The notes: a model not told the origin generated them from the sequence alone. DNA of 64,000 bases from Planctomycetota bacterium (GCA_024278955.1 JAJRSE010000074.1:29792-93791), one strand, 5' to 3'; counted from the first letter of the stretch, positions 10,523 to 20,619 are shown. Numbers and translations: made by a program.

Positions 10523-12733
10523 GTGTCGTTCCTGTTTCAATCGCTATTAGCGATTGGATTACCGCTGATTGCTTTGCCGCTGGTGATCCACTTGATCAAC
10601 TTGCGCCGGCATCGGCGCGTACCTTGGGCGGCCATGGATTTTCTTCTCGAAAGCCAGCGGAAGAATAAAAAGTGGATTGTCCTTAAGCAACTTTTGCTTC
10701 TTTTGCTACGCACGGCAGCGGTAGCACTCATCGTTTTTATGCTGGCTGGCCCCATTCTTCGTTCGCACTGGGGAGGCCTACTCGGCCAAGGTACAACGCA
10801 CCATCTTGTTCTTTTGGACGACAGCTACTCGATGGCCGACCGTTGGGGGCAAACGAATGCACTCAAAGAAGCCAAACGTGCCGTTAATCGCCTTATTGCC
10901 CAAGCGGTAGTACGTAGCGAGCCACAGAAACTTACGCTTCTACGTTTTTCGCAATCGAGGCACCTCTCAGCCGGGGCCCAGCCTGATTTGGGAGACCGAC
11001 CGCTTGATAAACCATTGGCCGAGGAAGTTCAGTCGCTTTTGAACAAGCTCCAAGTTTCTGAAACCGACGCGGGACCTCTCGACGCACTCCAAGCGGCTCT
11101 TTCTCTGCCCGAGGCTAGCGGAGACGAAACACGCATCGTTTATCTTATTTCCGACTTTCGTAATCATCAGTGGGACAAAGACACCCAAACGCGACAGATG
11201 CTTGGCCAGCTACGAAATCAAGCGGCCAGCTTGCATTTGATTCAGTGTGTGGAAGAAACACGCCCCAATCTGGCAGTCACACGCCTAGAGCCCGAGGCAG
11301 GAATTCGAGCTGCGGGCGTCGAAACTTGGTTTCAGTTAAATGTTACCAACTTCGGCAACGAACCTGCTTCTTCGGTCGCGGTGAGCGTAACTCAAGATGG
11401 GCACAAACTGCCGGCGGTGCTCTTCGACGAAATCAAGCCGGGCGAAGAGGTCACCCGACGATTCCGCGTTACGTTTCCCTTGGCTGGCGCCCATCAGCTC
11501 CAGGCCTCGTTAGAAAGTGACTCGCTTGAGACCGACAACGTAAGTTATTTTGCCTGCCAGGTGCCAAGCAAGTTTCCTGTCTTGTTGATCGATGGTTCGC
11601 GTGCAGGCGACGACGGATTTTTTCTGCGCACGGCCCTCGCTCCCGGCGGAGCCAGCAAGCCAAGCTGGAGCCCGCAAGTTGAGCCCCCCAGTTTTCTCCG
11701 CAAACACGACCAGCTCGAAAAATTTGCCGCAATCTGCTTGCTCGATGTGGCACGACTCGACGACACCGAAATCGAAGCATTAGAAGGTTATGTCAGAAAC
11801 GGAGGCGGCTTAGGAATCTTTCTTGGCCCGCAAGTTCAGCAGGCTTTTTACAACGAACGCCTCTATCGCGATGGCACCGGACTGCTGGCAGCTCCGCTCG
11901 ACGTCCCTTCTCAATTGCTCAACGATGCGGATCTCGCCAAGCCCGACCTCGAAGTTTCAAACCATCCTCTATTTCGCGTTTTTGCTGGGCAGCGTAATAG
12001 TTTTCTGTCGGTTGTGAATGTCAGTTTCTACTACGCGATCGACCCGGCATGGCAACTGCCCAAAAGCGGCGAGACGACCGTCCTAGCCACTTTGCGAAAT
12101 GGCGCACCATTGGTCGTCGACCGCCAGTTTGGCAAAGGTCGTGTGGTGCTCCAGCTATGCAAACTTTCGCCGGGGAAAACCGAGCTGGGAAGCTGGAGCA
12201 ATCTGAGTCTGAACCCGGTCTTTCCGGTCTACGCGAACGAGCTTATTGGCTATCTTTCGTCGACAAGTCGGCAGTCGAAACACAACCTCGTCGGCGACGA
12301 GCTACAGATGGAACTTCCCGTGGCAGACTATCAGCCGGAGCTGCGTATGCGTATCCCCCGTACGCACGAAAGCCAAGAAATTGTGTTGTCTCCGCTGGAC
12401 GAGTCGAATATCTATTTGGTCAACCCAGGTCGGAGTGAAGTAAGCGGCATTTGGCAGTTTGAATTGCAGCCACGCGATGGCAAGCCCGAGCAGCGTTACG
12501 TGGCCGTCAATGTGCCGCCCGGCGAGGGTGACTTACATCACCTTGACCGCTCAGGTTTGGCACAACGACTGAAAGGAATCGACTACGAATTTTCGCTCGC
12601 CTCGCAGATGGCAAGCAACGACGATCAATTGGCCGGATTCCGCCTTAGCGACACTTTGTTGTACTTGCTGCTGGCTACCCTCCTTGCCGAACAATGGCTT
12701 GCTTACCGAACCAGTTACCATTCAAGAGTTTGA
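10523..12733 (+). CDS. BatA-type membrane protein with vWA domain
   Basis: This 736-residue protein starts at GTG (10523) with GGAGAA ten bases upstream, 12 bp after the DUF58 stop. The N-terminal 80 residues match the aerotolerance BatA/BatB N-terminal domain: membrane helix 1 (LLAIGLPLIALPLVIHLINL), basic loop, PWAAMDFLLES, then helix 2 (LLLRTAAVALIVFMLAGP). A vWA domain follows with the MIDAS-like DDSYSM motif. The middle contains a CARDB-like beta region (VTNFGNEPASSVAVSV), and a last helix (TLLYLLLATLLAEQWLAY) closes the protein. It would therefore be anchored in the cytoplasmic membrane with a large extracytoplasmic domain. Bat proteins were named from Bacteroides aerotolerance, but the molecular role is not settled. 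Confidence 0.93.
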   Translation: MSFLFQSLLAIGLPLIALPLVIHLINLRRHRRVPWAAMDFLLESQRKNKKWIVLKQLLLLLLRTAAVALIVFMLAGPILRSHWGGLLGQGTTHHLVLLDDSYSMADRWGQTNALKEAKRAVNRLIAQAVVRSEPQKLTLLRFSQSRHLSAGAQPDLGDRPLDKPLAEEVQSLLNKLQVSETDAGPLDALQAALSLPEASGDETRIVYLISDFRNHQWDKDTQTRQMLGQLRNQAASLHLIQCVEETRPNLAVTRLEPEAGIRAAGVETWFQLNVTNFGNEPASSVAVSVTQDGHKLPAVLFDEIKPGEEVTRRFRVTFPLAGAHQLQASLESDSLETDNVSYFACQVPSKFPVLLIDGSRAGDDGFFLRTALAPGGASKPSWSPQVEPPSFLRKHDQLEKFAAICLLDVARLDDTEIEALEGYVRNGGGLGIFLGPQVQQAFYNERLYRDGTGLLAAPLDVPSQLLNDADLAKPDLEVSNHPLFRVFAGQRNSFLSVVNVSFYYAIDPAWQLPKSGETTVLATLRNGAPLVVDRQFGKGRVVLQLCKLSPGKTELGSWSNLSLNPVFPVYANELIGYLSSTSRQSKHNLVGDELQMELPVADYQPELRMRIPRTHESQEIVLSPLDESNIYLVNPGRSEVSGIWQFELQPRDGKPEQRYVAVNVPPGEGDLHHLDRSGLAQRLKGIDYEFSLASQMASNDDQLAGFRLSDTLLYLLLATLLAEQWLAYRTSYHSRV

Positions 12734-12808
12734 AAAAGAGAAACCTAAACTAAATTTTTAATCGTAGCCGCGATCGAACCGTTCGCCAGATTCCCCAACC
12801 AAACACGA

Positions 12809-15298
12809 ATGAACTTCACGTTCTTACAATCACTTCCGCTTGCCGTAACGACGCCACCCCAAGAAGGGGGCGAGGTGCGCGAATTGGTGGCTTATGAGTT
12901 CAGACGCCTCGGCCAGTTCGACGAGCCGCGTTTCTTCTGGATCGCCTTAGGCTCGCTGATAGCGATTCTCGCGCTGTACGTCCTGTGGGTCTATCGTCGC
13001 GAACGTGGACCGTTGAACCGTTTTTTGCAATTTTTGCTCCCCGCGTTAAGACTCACCGCTCTTGCCGGAACGGTGCTGTTCTTTCTTGGCCTCGAAAGGC
13101 GTGTCGATCAGCAAGTGGTAACCGACTCGGTAGTCTCGATTCTTGTCGACACAAGTCAAAGCATGTCGGTCGAGGACGAAACCCTCGAACAGAACGAGAA
13201 AGCCGCTCGTTACGAAATCGTGCGTCAGTCGCTGGTCAACTCCCCTTTGATTGCGGACCTTCGCCAGCAACACGAGGTCACTCTTTCGGCTTTCGACACC
13301 GAAGTCAGACACCTGGCCCGCTGGCCCCGCCTAGCTCCAACAGCCGATGAGGCTGGCAAGAAAGATCCACCGACTCAAAAAACGGGCCCTTCTGAGACCA
13401 ACTGGGCAGACCAGCTTCTGCCTCAAGGCGTCGAGACCCGCTTGGGCGATGCGATCAAAGATTCTCTCCTACGCGACGACGGACACCCCCTGGCGGGAAT
13501 TATTCTGATCTCCGATGGCGGACAAAACCTCGGCACCGAGCCTTTATCTCTTGCCGAGGGTACTCAGCCCCAGGAAATTCCCATTTTCACCCTAGGGGTA
13601 GGTTCCGCCGAGGCGAGGCGAAATCTGCGCGTGCAAGAGCTTAACGTCCCGGCCCGAGTTTACCCCGAAGATAACGTGACTGTGCGAGCTCTCATCCGAG
13701 GCGAAGGGTTTGCCGGTCGCAGCGTTCAAGTGGAACTGCTCGCCCGAGAAGCTGGCGCCGCCGCGACGGCAGCTAGCCAGATTGGCCAGCAGGAAGTTAC
13801 GTTCGACTCTGACGAGCAACTGATTCCCTTGCATTTCCAGATGGAACCCGCCGAAGTTGGTCGCCTGCTTTTAGAAGTCCAAATTCACGCACCCACCGAC
13901 GACCAATTTTCGGACGACAATAGTCGCTCTGCTGAAATGGAAATCGTCGAAACGCAAACCCGGGTCTTGCTGATTGCCAGTGGCGCAACGCGAGACTATC
14001 GTTTCCTCCGCGACCAGTTGCGGCGAGATCGGCACGCCACGGTTGACATCCTGCTTCAAGCGGCACAGCCGGGGATTTCTCAGGATGCCAACCAAATTCT
14101 TGAGGAGTTTCCTCAAACCAAAGAAGCGTTGTACGATTACGACTGCATTGTGGCATTCGATCCCGACTGGACTCTGCTCGACGCTCAGCAAGCAGATCTA
14201 TTAGAAGCTTGGGTGGCCGAAGAAGCAGGCGGATTGATTGTCGTGGCGGGGCCAATTCACACTTCGAGTTGGGTTCAGAGCCCCGAACTCGGCAAGATCC
14301 GTGCCCTCTATCCGGTTGAGTTTCAACGTCGGCTCACACTGCTCGACGATGGCATTTACGGATCGAAAACCGCCTGGCCGATTCTTTTTTCCCGCGAAGG
14401 CGAGGAGTCAGACCATCTTTGGCTCGCCGACTCGGCAGACGAAAGCCGTTCGCTCTGGTCAGAGTTCAAAGGCGTTTTTGGCTGCTTCGCTGTAAAAGGA
14501 CCCAAGCCGGGCGCACGTGTGCTGGCTCGCTATAGCGATCCCGACGCAGGGATTTCTGTCGACCGACCGGTCTACTGGGCAGAACATTTCTACGGCGGAG
14601 GTCGAGTTTTTTACATGGGCAGTGGCGAACTCTGGCGGCTTCGCAGTTTAGATGTTCGCTATTTTGAAGTCCTAACCACTCGGCTAATTCGCCATGTAAG
14701 CCAAGGAAGACTCCTGCGAGGTTCTTCCCACGGACAGTTGTTAATCCAGCGAGATCGCTACTCGGTTGGCGACGAAGTGGTCGTCCGAGCGCAGCTTTCT
14801 ACAGCAAGCCGTGAACCACTGCATCTGGACCGCGTGACGGCGCGGGTTCTCGATCCCCGCGGCAAAGGTCAAAACCTAGCGATGACTGCCGACCCCAATC
14901 GCCCCGGCAGCTTTGTCGGACAATTTAATGTTCGCAAGGAGGGCTCCTATCGAATCGAACTCCCAATTCCCGAGGTCCTCGACGAACAGCTTGTGCGTCG
15001 CATTCAAGTGACGGTGCCAAGCCTTGAGTTCGAGCAAACTCGCCGAAACGTGACCTTGTTAACGGCACTCGCAAATCAGTCCGGAGGACAATACTACGCA
15101 ACCCTCGCCTCGGCTGTCGAAGGACGCGAGGGGCTTGAACCACTGGCAGATCAAATTATAAGCCGAGCCGAGCTAAAAACCCTCCGAGGGTCGCCTGACA
15201 ACGACTTTACCGAACGCCTCAATAAAAACCTTTTAGCCATTATTTGTGGAGCCCTTTGCCTCGAATGGTTCCTACGCCGATTGATGAAACTCGCTTAA
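12809..15298 (+). CDS. Membrane vWA protein with glutamine-amidotransferase-like domain
   Basis: The 829-residue product has two N-terminal membrane helices (FFWIALGSLIAILALYVLWVY and a second near residue 80), a vWA domain with the MIDAS motif DTSQSM and strand GIILISDGGQNLG, and a Rossmann-like, glutamine-amidotransferase-type region from about residue 385 (VLLIASGATRDYRFLRDQL; AGGLIVVAGP). It ends in a beta-rich region and a C-terminal helix (LLAIICGALCLEWFLRRL). This layout is common for large vWA proteins beside MoxR operons. No catalytic Cys is visible in the amidotransferase-like part, so binding and not catalysis is likely. A gap of 75 bp separates it from the BatA-like gene, and the next gene begins two bases after its stop. 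Confidence 0.9.
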   Translation: MNFTFLQSLPLAVTTPPQEGGEVRELVAYEFRRLGQFDEPRFFWIALGSLIAILALYVLWVYRRERGPLNRFLQFLLPALRLTALAGTVLFFLGLERRVDQQVVTDSVVSILVDTSQSMSVEDETLEQNEKAARYEIVRQSLVNSPLIADLRQQHEVTLSAFDTEVRHLARWPRLAPTADEAGKKDPPTQKTGPSETNWADQLLPQGVETRLGDAIKDSLLRDDGHPLAGIILISDGGQNLGTEPLSLAEGTQPQEIPIFTLGVGSAEARRNLRVQELNVPARVYPEDNVTVRALIRGEGFAGRSVQVELLAREAGAAATAASQIGQQEVTFDSDEQLIPLHFQMEPAEVGRLLLEVQIHAPTDDQFSDDNSRSAEMEIVETQTRVLLIASGATRDYRFLRDQLRRDRHATVDILLQAAQPGISQDANQILEEFPQTKEALYDYDCIVAFDPDWTLLDAQQADLLEAWVAEEAGGLIVVAGPIHTSSWVQSPELGKIRALYPVEFQRRLTLLDDGIYGSKTAWPILFSREGEESDHLWLADSADESRSLWSEFKGVFGCFAVKGPKPGARVLARYSDPDAGISVDRPVYWAEHFYGGGRVFYMGSGELWRLRSLDVRYFEVLTTRLIRHVSQGRLLRGSSHGQLLIQRDRYSVGDEVVVRAQLSTASREPLHLDRVTARVLDPRGKGQNLAMTADPNRPGSFVGQFNVRKEGSYRIELPIPEVLDEQLVRRIQVTVPSLEFEQTRRNVTLLTALANQSGGQYYATLASAVEGREGLEPLADQIISRAELKTLRGSPDNDFTERLNKNLLAIICGALCLEWFLRRLMKLA

Positions 15299-15300
15299 AA

Positions 15301-17559
15301 ATGTCGACCACTACTCTACCATTGACAAGCCTCAAGCCCGTGACTCGCAAAGTTACGCTGCTCCGTTGGATGGTACGGCTCTACGTTGCGGTCGAAGGAC
15401 TTGCTTCGATCGCCATAGTGTTCGGCCTTGCCTTTTGGCTCGGGCTAGCGATTGACTGGTCGTTTGAACCTCTGCCTGCCGTTCGGGTCGCGATGTGGGC
15501 CCTCGTTCTCGCGGCCACATCTTATGTGACGGTTCGTTTTCTGCTTTCACGTACTTTCCGAAGGCTTCCCAATTCAAGTTTGGCTCTGCTCTTGGAACGC
15601 AATTTCCCCGAACTGGGAGAAAGTCTTGTCACTACGATCGAAGCTTCTGAACATCGAACGGCAAAGGACAGCCAGCCGCTCGGGCACAACCAACTGCTCC
15701 AAAATACGGGGCAAGTGGCTGCCACGGCGATGCGACGAATCAAGCTTCGCCATGTCTTCCGTTTTCGCCCGTTACTTTGGAAGTCGGGTCTTGCGATTGC
15801 CCTGTTGCTTTCAATTTTTGCTTTTGCCTCTTTCCAGCAAGAGGCCTTTAGCTTTTGGCTAGGTCGAATGCAGCTTGGCGAAGCTCCTTGGCCGCGACGC
15901 GTCGAACTTACGGTTATCGGTTTCAATCCGCAGGACAATCGCACGGTCAACGTGGCTCGCGACGACGATTTTGAGCTGCAAGTCGAAGCCTCGGTTCGCG
16001 ACGGGCATGTGGCTCCCGAGTCGATCGAAATTCGCTACCGTTTGGCGGATGGCCGTCGTGGACGAGACACAATGACCAAAGTAGGCGAAGCACTTGTCGG
16101 TCGCGATCGTGGCCAACAATTCCGCTACACTTTCAAGAATGTTGTCGCAGATCTTGAATTCGATCTTCTCGGAGGCGACGATCGTCTTCGCGGCTTGAAA
16201 TTGCGAGTTGTCGAGCGCCCCCAAATTATCCGGATGACCTTCGAGTCGGAATTTCCTGAGTACATGCAGCGTGCGCCTCAATCGATCCCTGTGAGCGGCC
16301 GAGTCGAAGTGCCCGAAGGCACTGCCGCCCAATGTCGGGTCCAGGTCAACAAAGCCTTAAAGCAAGTCACCGTTCACGACCTCGAAAGCCTAGAGGACTT
16401 GCCCTGCACAATCTCGACAGCGACTCCCAAGCATTTTAACTTCGATGTCAAGACGGGCTCCGAAGACCGAGTCCTTCTAATTTCGATGCTCGACCAGGAG
16501 GGAGTTGCTAATCGCGAGCCTTACCGAGTGGTCGTCTCGACAATCCCTGACCAGCCACCCGAAGTTTCAGTTCAATTGCGAGGGATTAGCTCTGCAATCA
16601 CTCCCCAGGCGACGATTCCCTTTTTTGGGCAAGTGACCGACGAATATGGCATCGAAGCGAGTTGGTTTGAGTATCAAATCGATAAAGAGGTACCACAAGA
16701 ACGACCGCTCGCGATTCAACCTTCTGGAAGGCGAAAACTAACAGAACTCGGCCACTTTGACTTGGCCGCAAACGAAAGCGAACCAGCCAATCGCCGCGTC
16801 GCGTTACAGCCAGGGCAGCAACTTACTCTCTCTCTCAAAGCCCGCGATGCGTATAATCTCCAGCAAGAGGCACATGTCGGCTCGAGCCAACGATTTTTGC
16901 TCGATGTCGTGACGTCGTCTGAGTTGCGGGCCTTGCTTGAAAAACGAGAGCTAGGATTGCGACAGCGGTTTGAAGCGATATATGAGAAAATGTTAGGCAC
17001 TACCGAATTGCTTGCTCGTATCGAAGTCGAGCCAGCCAAGCAAAGCGAAGAGCTTGCTGTCACCGAAAATTCCAACCAAGAAGACCTAGAGAGACGCCAA
17101 GAACGCGATCGACTGCGAATTAGCGGAGCCTTACAAAACGTGACGCAACTGGCTCACGAAACTTTGGGCGTTGCCGATGGCTTTGAGGAAATAGTTCGCG
17201 AACTAACCAACAATCGAGTCGATACCGAAGAACTGAAGCAACGATTAGAACGAGGAATCGCCGACCCGCTCCGAGAAATCGCCAGCAGCCCCATGCCCGA
17301 GCTAGAAGAAATTCTTCAAAAGTTTGAATCCGCCTTGCATGAGACTGAAAGTAGCAAAAAATGGCAGGCCACGAGCGTGGCTCAGGCCGAACTTGTCTCG
17401 GAGGAAATGAAGCAAGTGCTCGACCGAATGCTGGAACTAGAAAGCTATAATGAATTAGTGGAGTTGCTCCGCGAAATTGTAGACGAGCAAAAACAACTTG
17501 AAGAGCAAACCAAAAAACAGCGCCGCGAAAAACTGCGCAGCTTATTGGACGACGAGTAA
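15301..17559 (+). CDS. Large membrane protein with C-terminal coiled coil (unknown function)
   Basis: The ATG at 15301, two bases after the previous stop, is chosen over an in-frame ATG at 15244 that would overlap the upstream gene. The 752-residue product has three membrane helices: residues about 17-50 (VEGLASIAIVFGLAFWLGLA), 60-80 (WALVLAATSYVTVRFLL) and about 155-175 (SGLAIALLLSIFAFASF). An extracytoplasmic beta-rich segment follows. The C-terminal third is strongly charged and helical (E/R/Q-rich), typical of a coiled coil. I do not recognise a named domain; it recalls DUF4175-type membrane proteins found near MoxR/vWA clusters. The helical tail may pair with the coiled coil of the next gene product. 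Confidence 0.85.
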   Translation: MSTTTLPLTSLKPVTRKVTLLRWMVRLYVAVEGLASIAIVFGLAFWLGLAIDWSFEPLPAVRVAMWALVLAATSYVTVRFLLSRTFRRLPNSSLALLLERNFPELGESLVTTIEASEHRTAKDSQPLGHNQLLQNTGQVAATAMRRIKLRHVFRFRPLLWKSGLAIALLLSIFAFASFQQEAFSFWLGRMQLGEAPWPRRVELTVIGFNPQDNRTVNVARDDDFELQVEASVRDGHVAPESIEIRYRLADGRRGRDTMTKVGEALVGRDRGQQFRYTFKNVVADLEFDLLGGDDRLRGLKLRVVERPQIIRMTFESEFPEYMQRAPQSIPVSGRVEVPEGTAAQCRVQVNKALKQVTVHDLESLEDLPCTISTATPKHFNFDVKTGSEDRVLLISMLDQEGVANREPYRVVVSTIPDQPPEVSVQLRGISSAITPQATIPFFGQVTDEYGIEASWFEYQIDKEVPQERPLAIQPSGRRKLTELGHFDLAANESEPANRRVALQPGQQLTLSLKARDAYNLQQEAHVGSSQRFLLDVVTSSELRALLEKRELGLRQRFEAIYEKMLGTTELLARIEVEPAKQSEELAVTENSNQEDLERRQERDRLRISGALQNVTQLAHETLGVADGFEEIVRELTNNRVDTEELKQRLERGIADPLREIASSPMPELEEILQKFESALHETESSKKWQATSVAQAELVSEEMKQVLDRMLELESYNELVELLREIVDEQKQLEEQTKKQRREKLRSLLDDE

Positions 17560-17597
17560 CCGCCCAACGTCGAAACCCGCTGAATAGCGAATTGAAC

Positions 17598-19295
17598 ATG
17601 GATCGAAATCCAAAACCCATCTTGAACTGGCTCACTTCTATCTTGGTCGTTTTCTTGACCTCGACTGCTTGCCAAGTGCTTGCTCAAAATCCAACTCCGG
17701 ACAACCGGTTGCGCCAGCCATCGGTTCCAGCATTGGCAGACCAAGAGTCTCGCATCGCCGAACGGTTCAACCGCCTAGAGTTACTTGCTGGCCGACTGGC
17801 AGAGCTTTCTCGTTCGACCCAACCGCGGCGTGCTCGCTTGCTACGCGAATTGGTTTCCCAAAGTCGCGATCAAGATATCGCCGGTCGGTTTGAGTTAATT
17901 GTCAGCGCCCTACAGGAAGAGCGTTTGGCCAATGCAGCCGATGCCCAGGGCAAACTTCGTGTCGACCTCCAACAACTCCTAGAACTTTTGCTGCAAGAAG
18001 ACCGCGATCGGCAGATCGAGTCAGAACGCAAGCGAATCAAAAAATATCTCGCGGAACTCAAAAAACTCATTCGCCTACAACGAGGCATCAAAGCTCGAAC
18101 CGACGGGGGCGACCAATCCGAGCAATTGACGAAAGACCAACAGCGAGTCGCCGAAGCCACAGGCAAGCTTCGCGATCGAATCGAAGAAACGGAGGGCCCA
18201 CAGCAATCGCCAAACGCCCAACCACGCGACTCAGAGAAGGAGTCCAAGGAAAGCGAGGGAGGCGATCCCGCTCAAAAAGCACCCGAGCAATCTGGCCAGG
18301 GGAAGTCCGAGCAAAGCGAACCCAAGCCGTCCGAAGCTGGCAAGCCGAGCCAAGGGGACTCAAAAAAGGGCGAGCAGGGAAACCCAAGTCCGTCTTCTCC
18401 GAATCAAGGCTCGCCAAGTGAAGGGCAACCGAGCCCCGGCGGGCCCCAGCAAAAATCGCAGCAGGAGTCTCAGCAGACGCCTGCCCAACGATCGGCTGAG
18501 CGTCTGAAGCAAGCCAAGCAGCGTATGCAGCAAGCACAAGAGCAACTGGAGAAAGCAAAACGCGAGAAGGCCGTCGAAAAACAAGAACAGGCGTTGCGAG
18601 AACTCGAACAGGCCAAGGCCGAACTTGAACGCATTTTGCGTCAGCTTCGCGAGGAAGAGTTGGAGCGAACCCTAGTCTTGCTGGAAGCCCGCTTTCGCAA
18701 GATGCTCAAAGATCAGGTCGAGGTTTATGAGCAAAGTCAGGAACTCGACGCCAATCAATCGAAAGTCCAGACCCACGAACTTGAAATTGCCAGTGGTCGA
18801 CTTGGCCGTAAAGAAAGTCAAATTATCCGCGACGCCGATCGGGCGTTAATCTTGCTCCGCGAAGATGCCACGTCGGTTGCTTTTCCTGAAGCACTTGAGC
18901 AAGCCAGAGAAGACATGGCGGTTGTCGCCAAACGCTTATCCAACATAAAGTTTGGCATGATTACGCAAGGACTAGAAGAGGACGTAATCGCCACATTAGA
19001 AGAGATTCTTGCCGCCCTACAAAACGCGATCAAAAAACTGCGAGAGCAAAAATCCCGGCAGCAGCAAGGCAAGGGCCAGCCTGGCGAGCAACCGTTGGTC
19101 GACCAACTGGCCGAGTTACGAATGATTCGTGCCCTTCAAACACGCATCAACAATCGAACCAAGCGGTACGATGAAATGATCGAAGGCGAACAAGCATTAG
19201 AAGCCGAGTTACTAGAAGCACTCGCCCGATTATCCCTTCGACAAGAGCGAGTTTACCAAGCAACCCATGATCTAGACACCGGGCGAAATCAATAG
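17598..19295 (+). CDS. Secreted coiled-coil protein with Q/P/S/E-rich linker
   Basis: The ATG at 17598 is preferred to an in-frame TTG six bases earlier. The product is 565 residues. A signal peptide (LTSILVVFLTSTACQVLA, cleavage at LA/QN) is followed by a predicted coiled coil to about residue 190. Next comes a low-complexity linker of about 100 residues rich in Ser, Pro, Gln, Glu and Gly, and a second long coiled coil (SAERLKQAKQRMQQAQEQLE). The C-terminal part is again helical with many E/R/Q. No enzyme motif is visible. With the adjacent membrane coiled-coil protein it could build a filamentous or tethering structure in the periplasm. The linker composition suggests a flexible spacer. Confidence 0.85.
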   Translation: MDRNPKPILNWLTSILVVFLTSTACQVLAQNPTPDNRLRQPSVPALADQESRIAERFNRLELLAGRLAELSRSTQPRRARLLRELVSQSRDQDIAGRFELIVSALQEERLANAADAQGKLRVDLQQLLELLLQEDRDRQIESERKRIKKYLAELKKLIRLQRGIKARTDGGDQSEQLTKDQQRVAEATGKLRDRIEETEGPQQSPNAQPRDSEKESKESEGGDPAQKAPEQSGQGKSEQSEPKPSEAGKPSQGDSKKGEQGNPSPSSPNQGSPSEGQPSPGGPQQKSQQESQQTPAQRSAERLKQAKQRMQQAQEQLEKAKREKAVEKQEQALRELEQAKAELERILRQLREEELERTLVLLEARFRKMLKDQVEVYEQSQELDANQSKVQTHELEIASGRLGRKESQIIRDADRALILLREDATSVAFPEALEQAREDMAVVAKRLSNIKFGMITQGLEEDVIATLEEILAALQNAIKKLREQKSRQQQGKGQPGEQPLVDQLAELRMIRALQTRINNRTKRYDEMIEGEQALEAELLEALARLSLRQERVYQATHDLDTGRNQ

Positions 19296-19348
19296 TTTCC
19301 GCCGAGCAACTTCTTGTAGTTAAAATACTCATACTAAAAAACAAGACC

Positions 19349-19484
19349 AACCACGAATGTTATGAATACCGCAAATCCTAGAGAACTCAAATGGTTTTCC
19401 ACAAGAATTTTTCCGCTAAGGAAGCATCCCGAACAAGTTGCTTCCCTGCTTGCTTTATTCGTGATATTCGTCGAATTCGTGGTT
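19349..19484. repeat. Intergenic element A: facing ends of 9-bp periodic repeats
   Basis: The left end carries ACGAAT-type hexamers at 19353, 19362 and 19371. The right end carries inverted ATTCGT hexamers at 19457, 19466 and 19475. Both series have an exact 9-bp period, and AACCACGAAT (19349) is the complement of ATTCGTGGTT (19475). A central hairpin, GGAAGCA/TGCTTCC, lies near 19420-19445. The element fills most of the 220-bp gap inside the central cluster and could lower or terminate transcription between its two halves. Similar TTCGTG-type intergenic sequences are familiar from many genomes, but I know of no formal name. Confidence 0.65.
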
Positions 19485-19515
19485 CCCTCTTTTTAGTTTG
19501 AGTAAAACACCACTC

Positions 19516-20619
19516 ATGAATAACATAAATCATCATGCCAGAACGACGGCTAGAATAACAAAACCTCGCCGTTTTGTTATTCATTATTTGCCATTCGTCA
19601 TTGCAGCTTTAATGCTGGGGTTCTCTGCCACCCCTAGCTTCGGCCAGCTTACGTTCGAGCCAAGCTGGGAGTTGCCTGAGTACTCGGCTGTGCGAACACA
19701 AGCCTTGAATTGGCTTGAACAGTTGCAAATCGAGGCACAAAATCGCGAGACTGCGGAATCGTTATGGCCTACCGTCGAACTGCGAGACACAGACGGCACT
19801 GCGCTCTTAGAGCGGGTAGCCGAGACCCTCGCCGTTGCCGATTCCCAAGCAAGGGCGCTGATCGATGCGTGCGATGCACCTTATGTGGGCCCAGTCCCAC
19901 CCGAGGCAAAGTGGCTTGACGATCAGGCGCTCCCCAGCTTTCTAAGACAGAACCTTCGCCTCTACTTCGCTCGTTGGCTCGCCCAGCAGCAACACTACGA
20001 CGAAGTGATTTCCACACTTGAGGGCATCAAGCCCGCTGAGGTGGTCGACCCCGCAGGGCTCTTGTTCTATCGCCTCGTGGCACATCAGCAGTTGGTCCAA
20101 CCCGAAGAAAGTCGCGCAGCTCTTGTTCAGCTACTGGAACACGAAGACGCTTTGCCCAGACGCTATCAGCAAATCGCACAATTAGTGAAACGAGACCTCA
20201 GCAGTCTGAAAGACGAGTCTTTAGATCATATCGCACGCCGAATGAACGATGTGCGTCGCCGACTTGAAATCGGCCGGTCCGGCAGACAGGTTCAAATCGT
20301 CGAAGAGAGCGTCCTCGATTCGCTTGAGCGTCTCATTAAGAAAATTGAAAAACAGCAGCAAGAACAATCCAGCAGCGGTGCCGCTGGGGCACAAAGCTCC
20401 AAGCCCATGAAAGATAGCCAACTCCCTTCGATGCGAGCTCCGATGAAAGTCGATCAGCGAGATATCGGAAGCCAATCGGGCTGGGGCGATTTGCCTCCGA
20501 AGGAACGAGAAAAAGCTTTGCAAGAAATTGGACGCGAATTTCCGTCCCATTACCGTGCGCTAATCGAACAGTATTTCCGAGAACTCGCCGACGAGTCGAC
20601 TTCAGAACCTTCAAACTAA
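19516..20619 (+). CDS. Secreted protein of unknown function, helical
   Basis: This 367-residue protein is read from the ATG at 19516; an in-frame TTG at 19498 is possible, and no ribosome site is clear. A signal peptide (VIHYLPFVIAALMLGFSATPSFG, cleavage before QL) leads to a largely helical protein with TPR-like spacing (FYRLVAHQQLVQPEESRAALVQLLEHED). A Gln/Ser-rich segment (EKQQQEQSSSGAAG) and a C-terminal motif (GDLPPKEREKALQEIGREFP) follow. That last motif, ending in a YRALIEQYFRELA-like helix, resembles the tail seen in proteins of planctomycete MoxR/vWA clusters. No enzymatic function is visible. The signal-peptide coding region contains a long inverted repeat, described separately. Confidence 0.8.
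   Translation: MNNINHHARTTARITKPRRFVIHYLPFVIAALMLGFSATPSFGQLTFEPSWELPEYSAVRTQALNWLEQLQIEAQNRETAESLWPTVELRDTDGTALLERVAETLAVADSQARALIDACDAPYVGPVPPEAKWLDDQALPSFLRQNLRLYFARWLAQQQHYDEVISTLEGIKPAEVVDPAGLLFYRLVAHQQLVQPEESRAALVQLLEHEDALPRRYQQIAQLVKRDLSSLKDESLDHIARRMNDVRRRLEIGRSGRQVQIVEESVLDSLERLIKKIEKQQQEQSSSGAAGAQSSKPMKDSQLPSMRAPMKVDQRDIGSQSGWGDLPPKEREKALQEIGREFPSHYRALIEQYFRELADESTSEPSN
19553..19582. repeat. 12-bp perfect inverted repeat inside the signal-peptide coding region
   Basis: GAATAACAAAAC (19553-19564) and GTTTTGTTATTC (19571-19582) flank a 6-base loop. The hairpin falls at codons 13-23 of the secreted protein, where an mRNA structure could slow early translation. The A/T-rich sequence differs from the surrounding coding sequence and looks like repeat DNA captured into the gene start. 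Confidence 0.7.
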
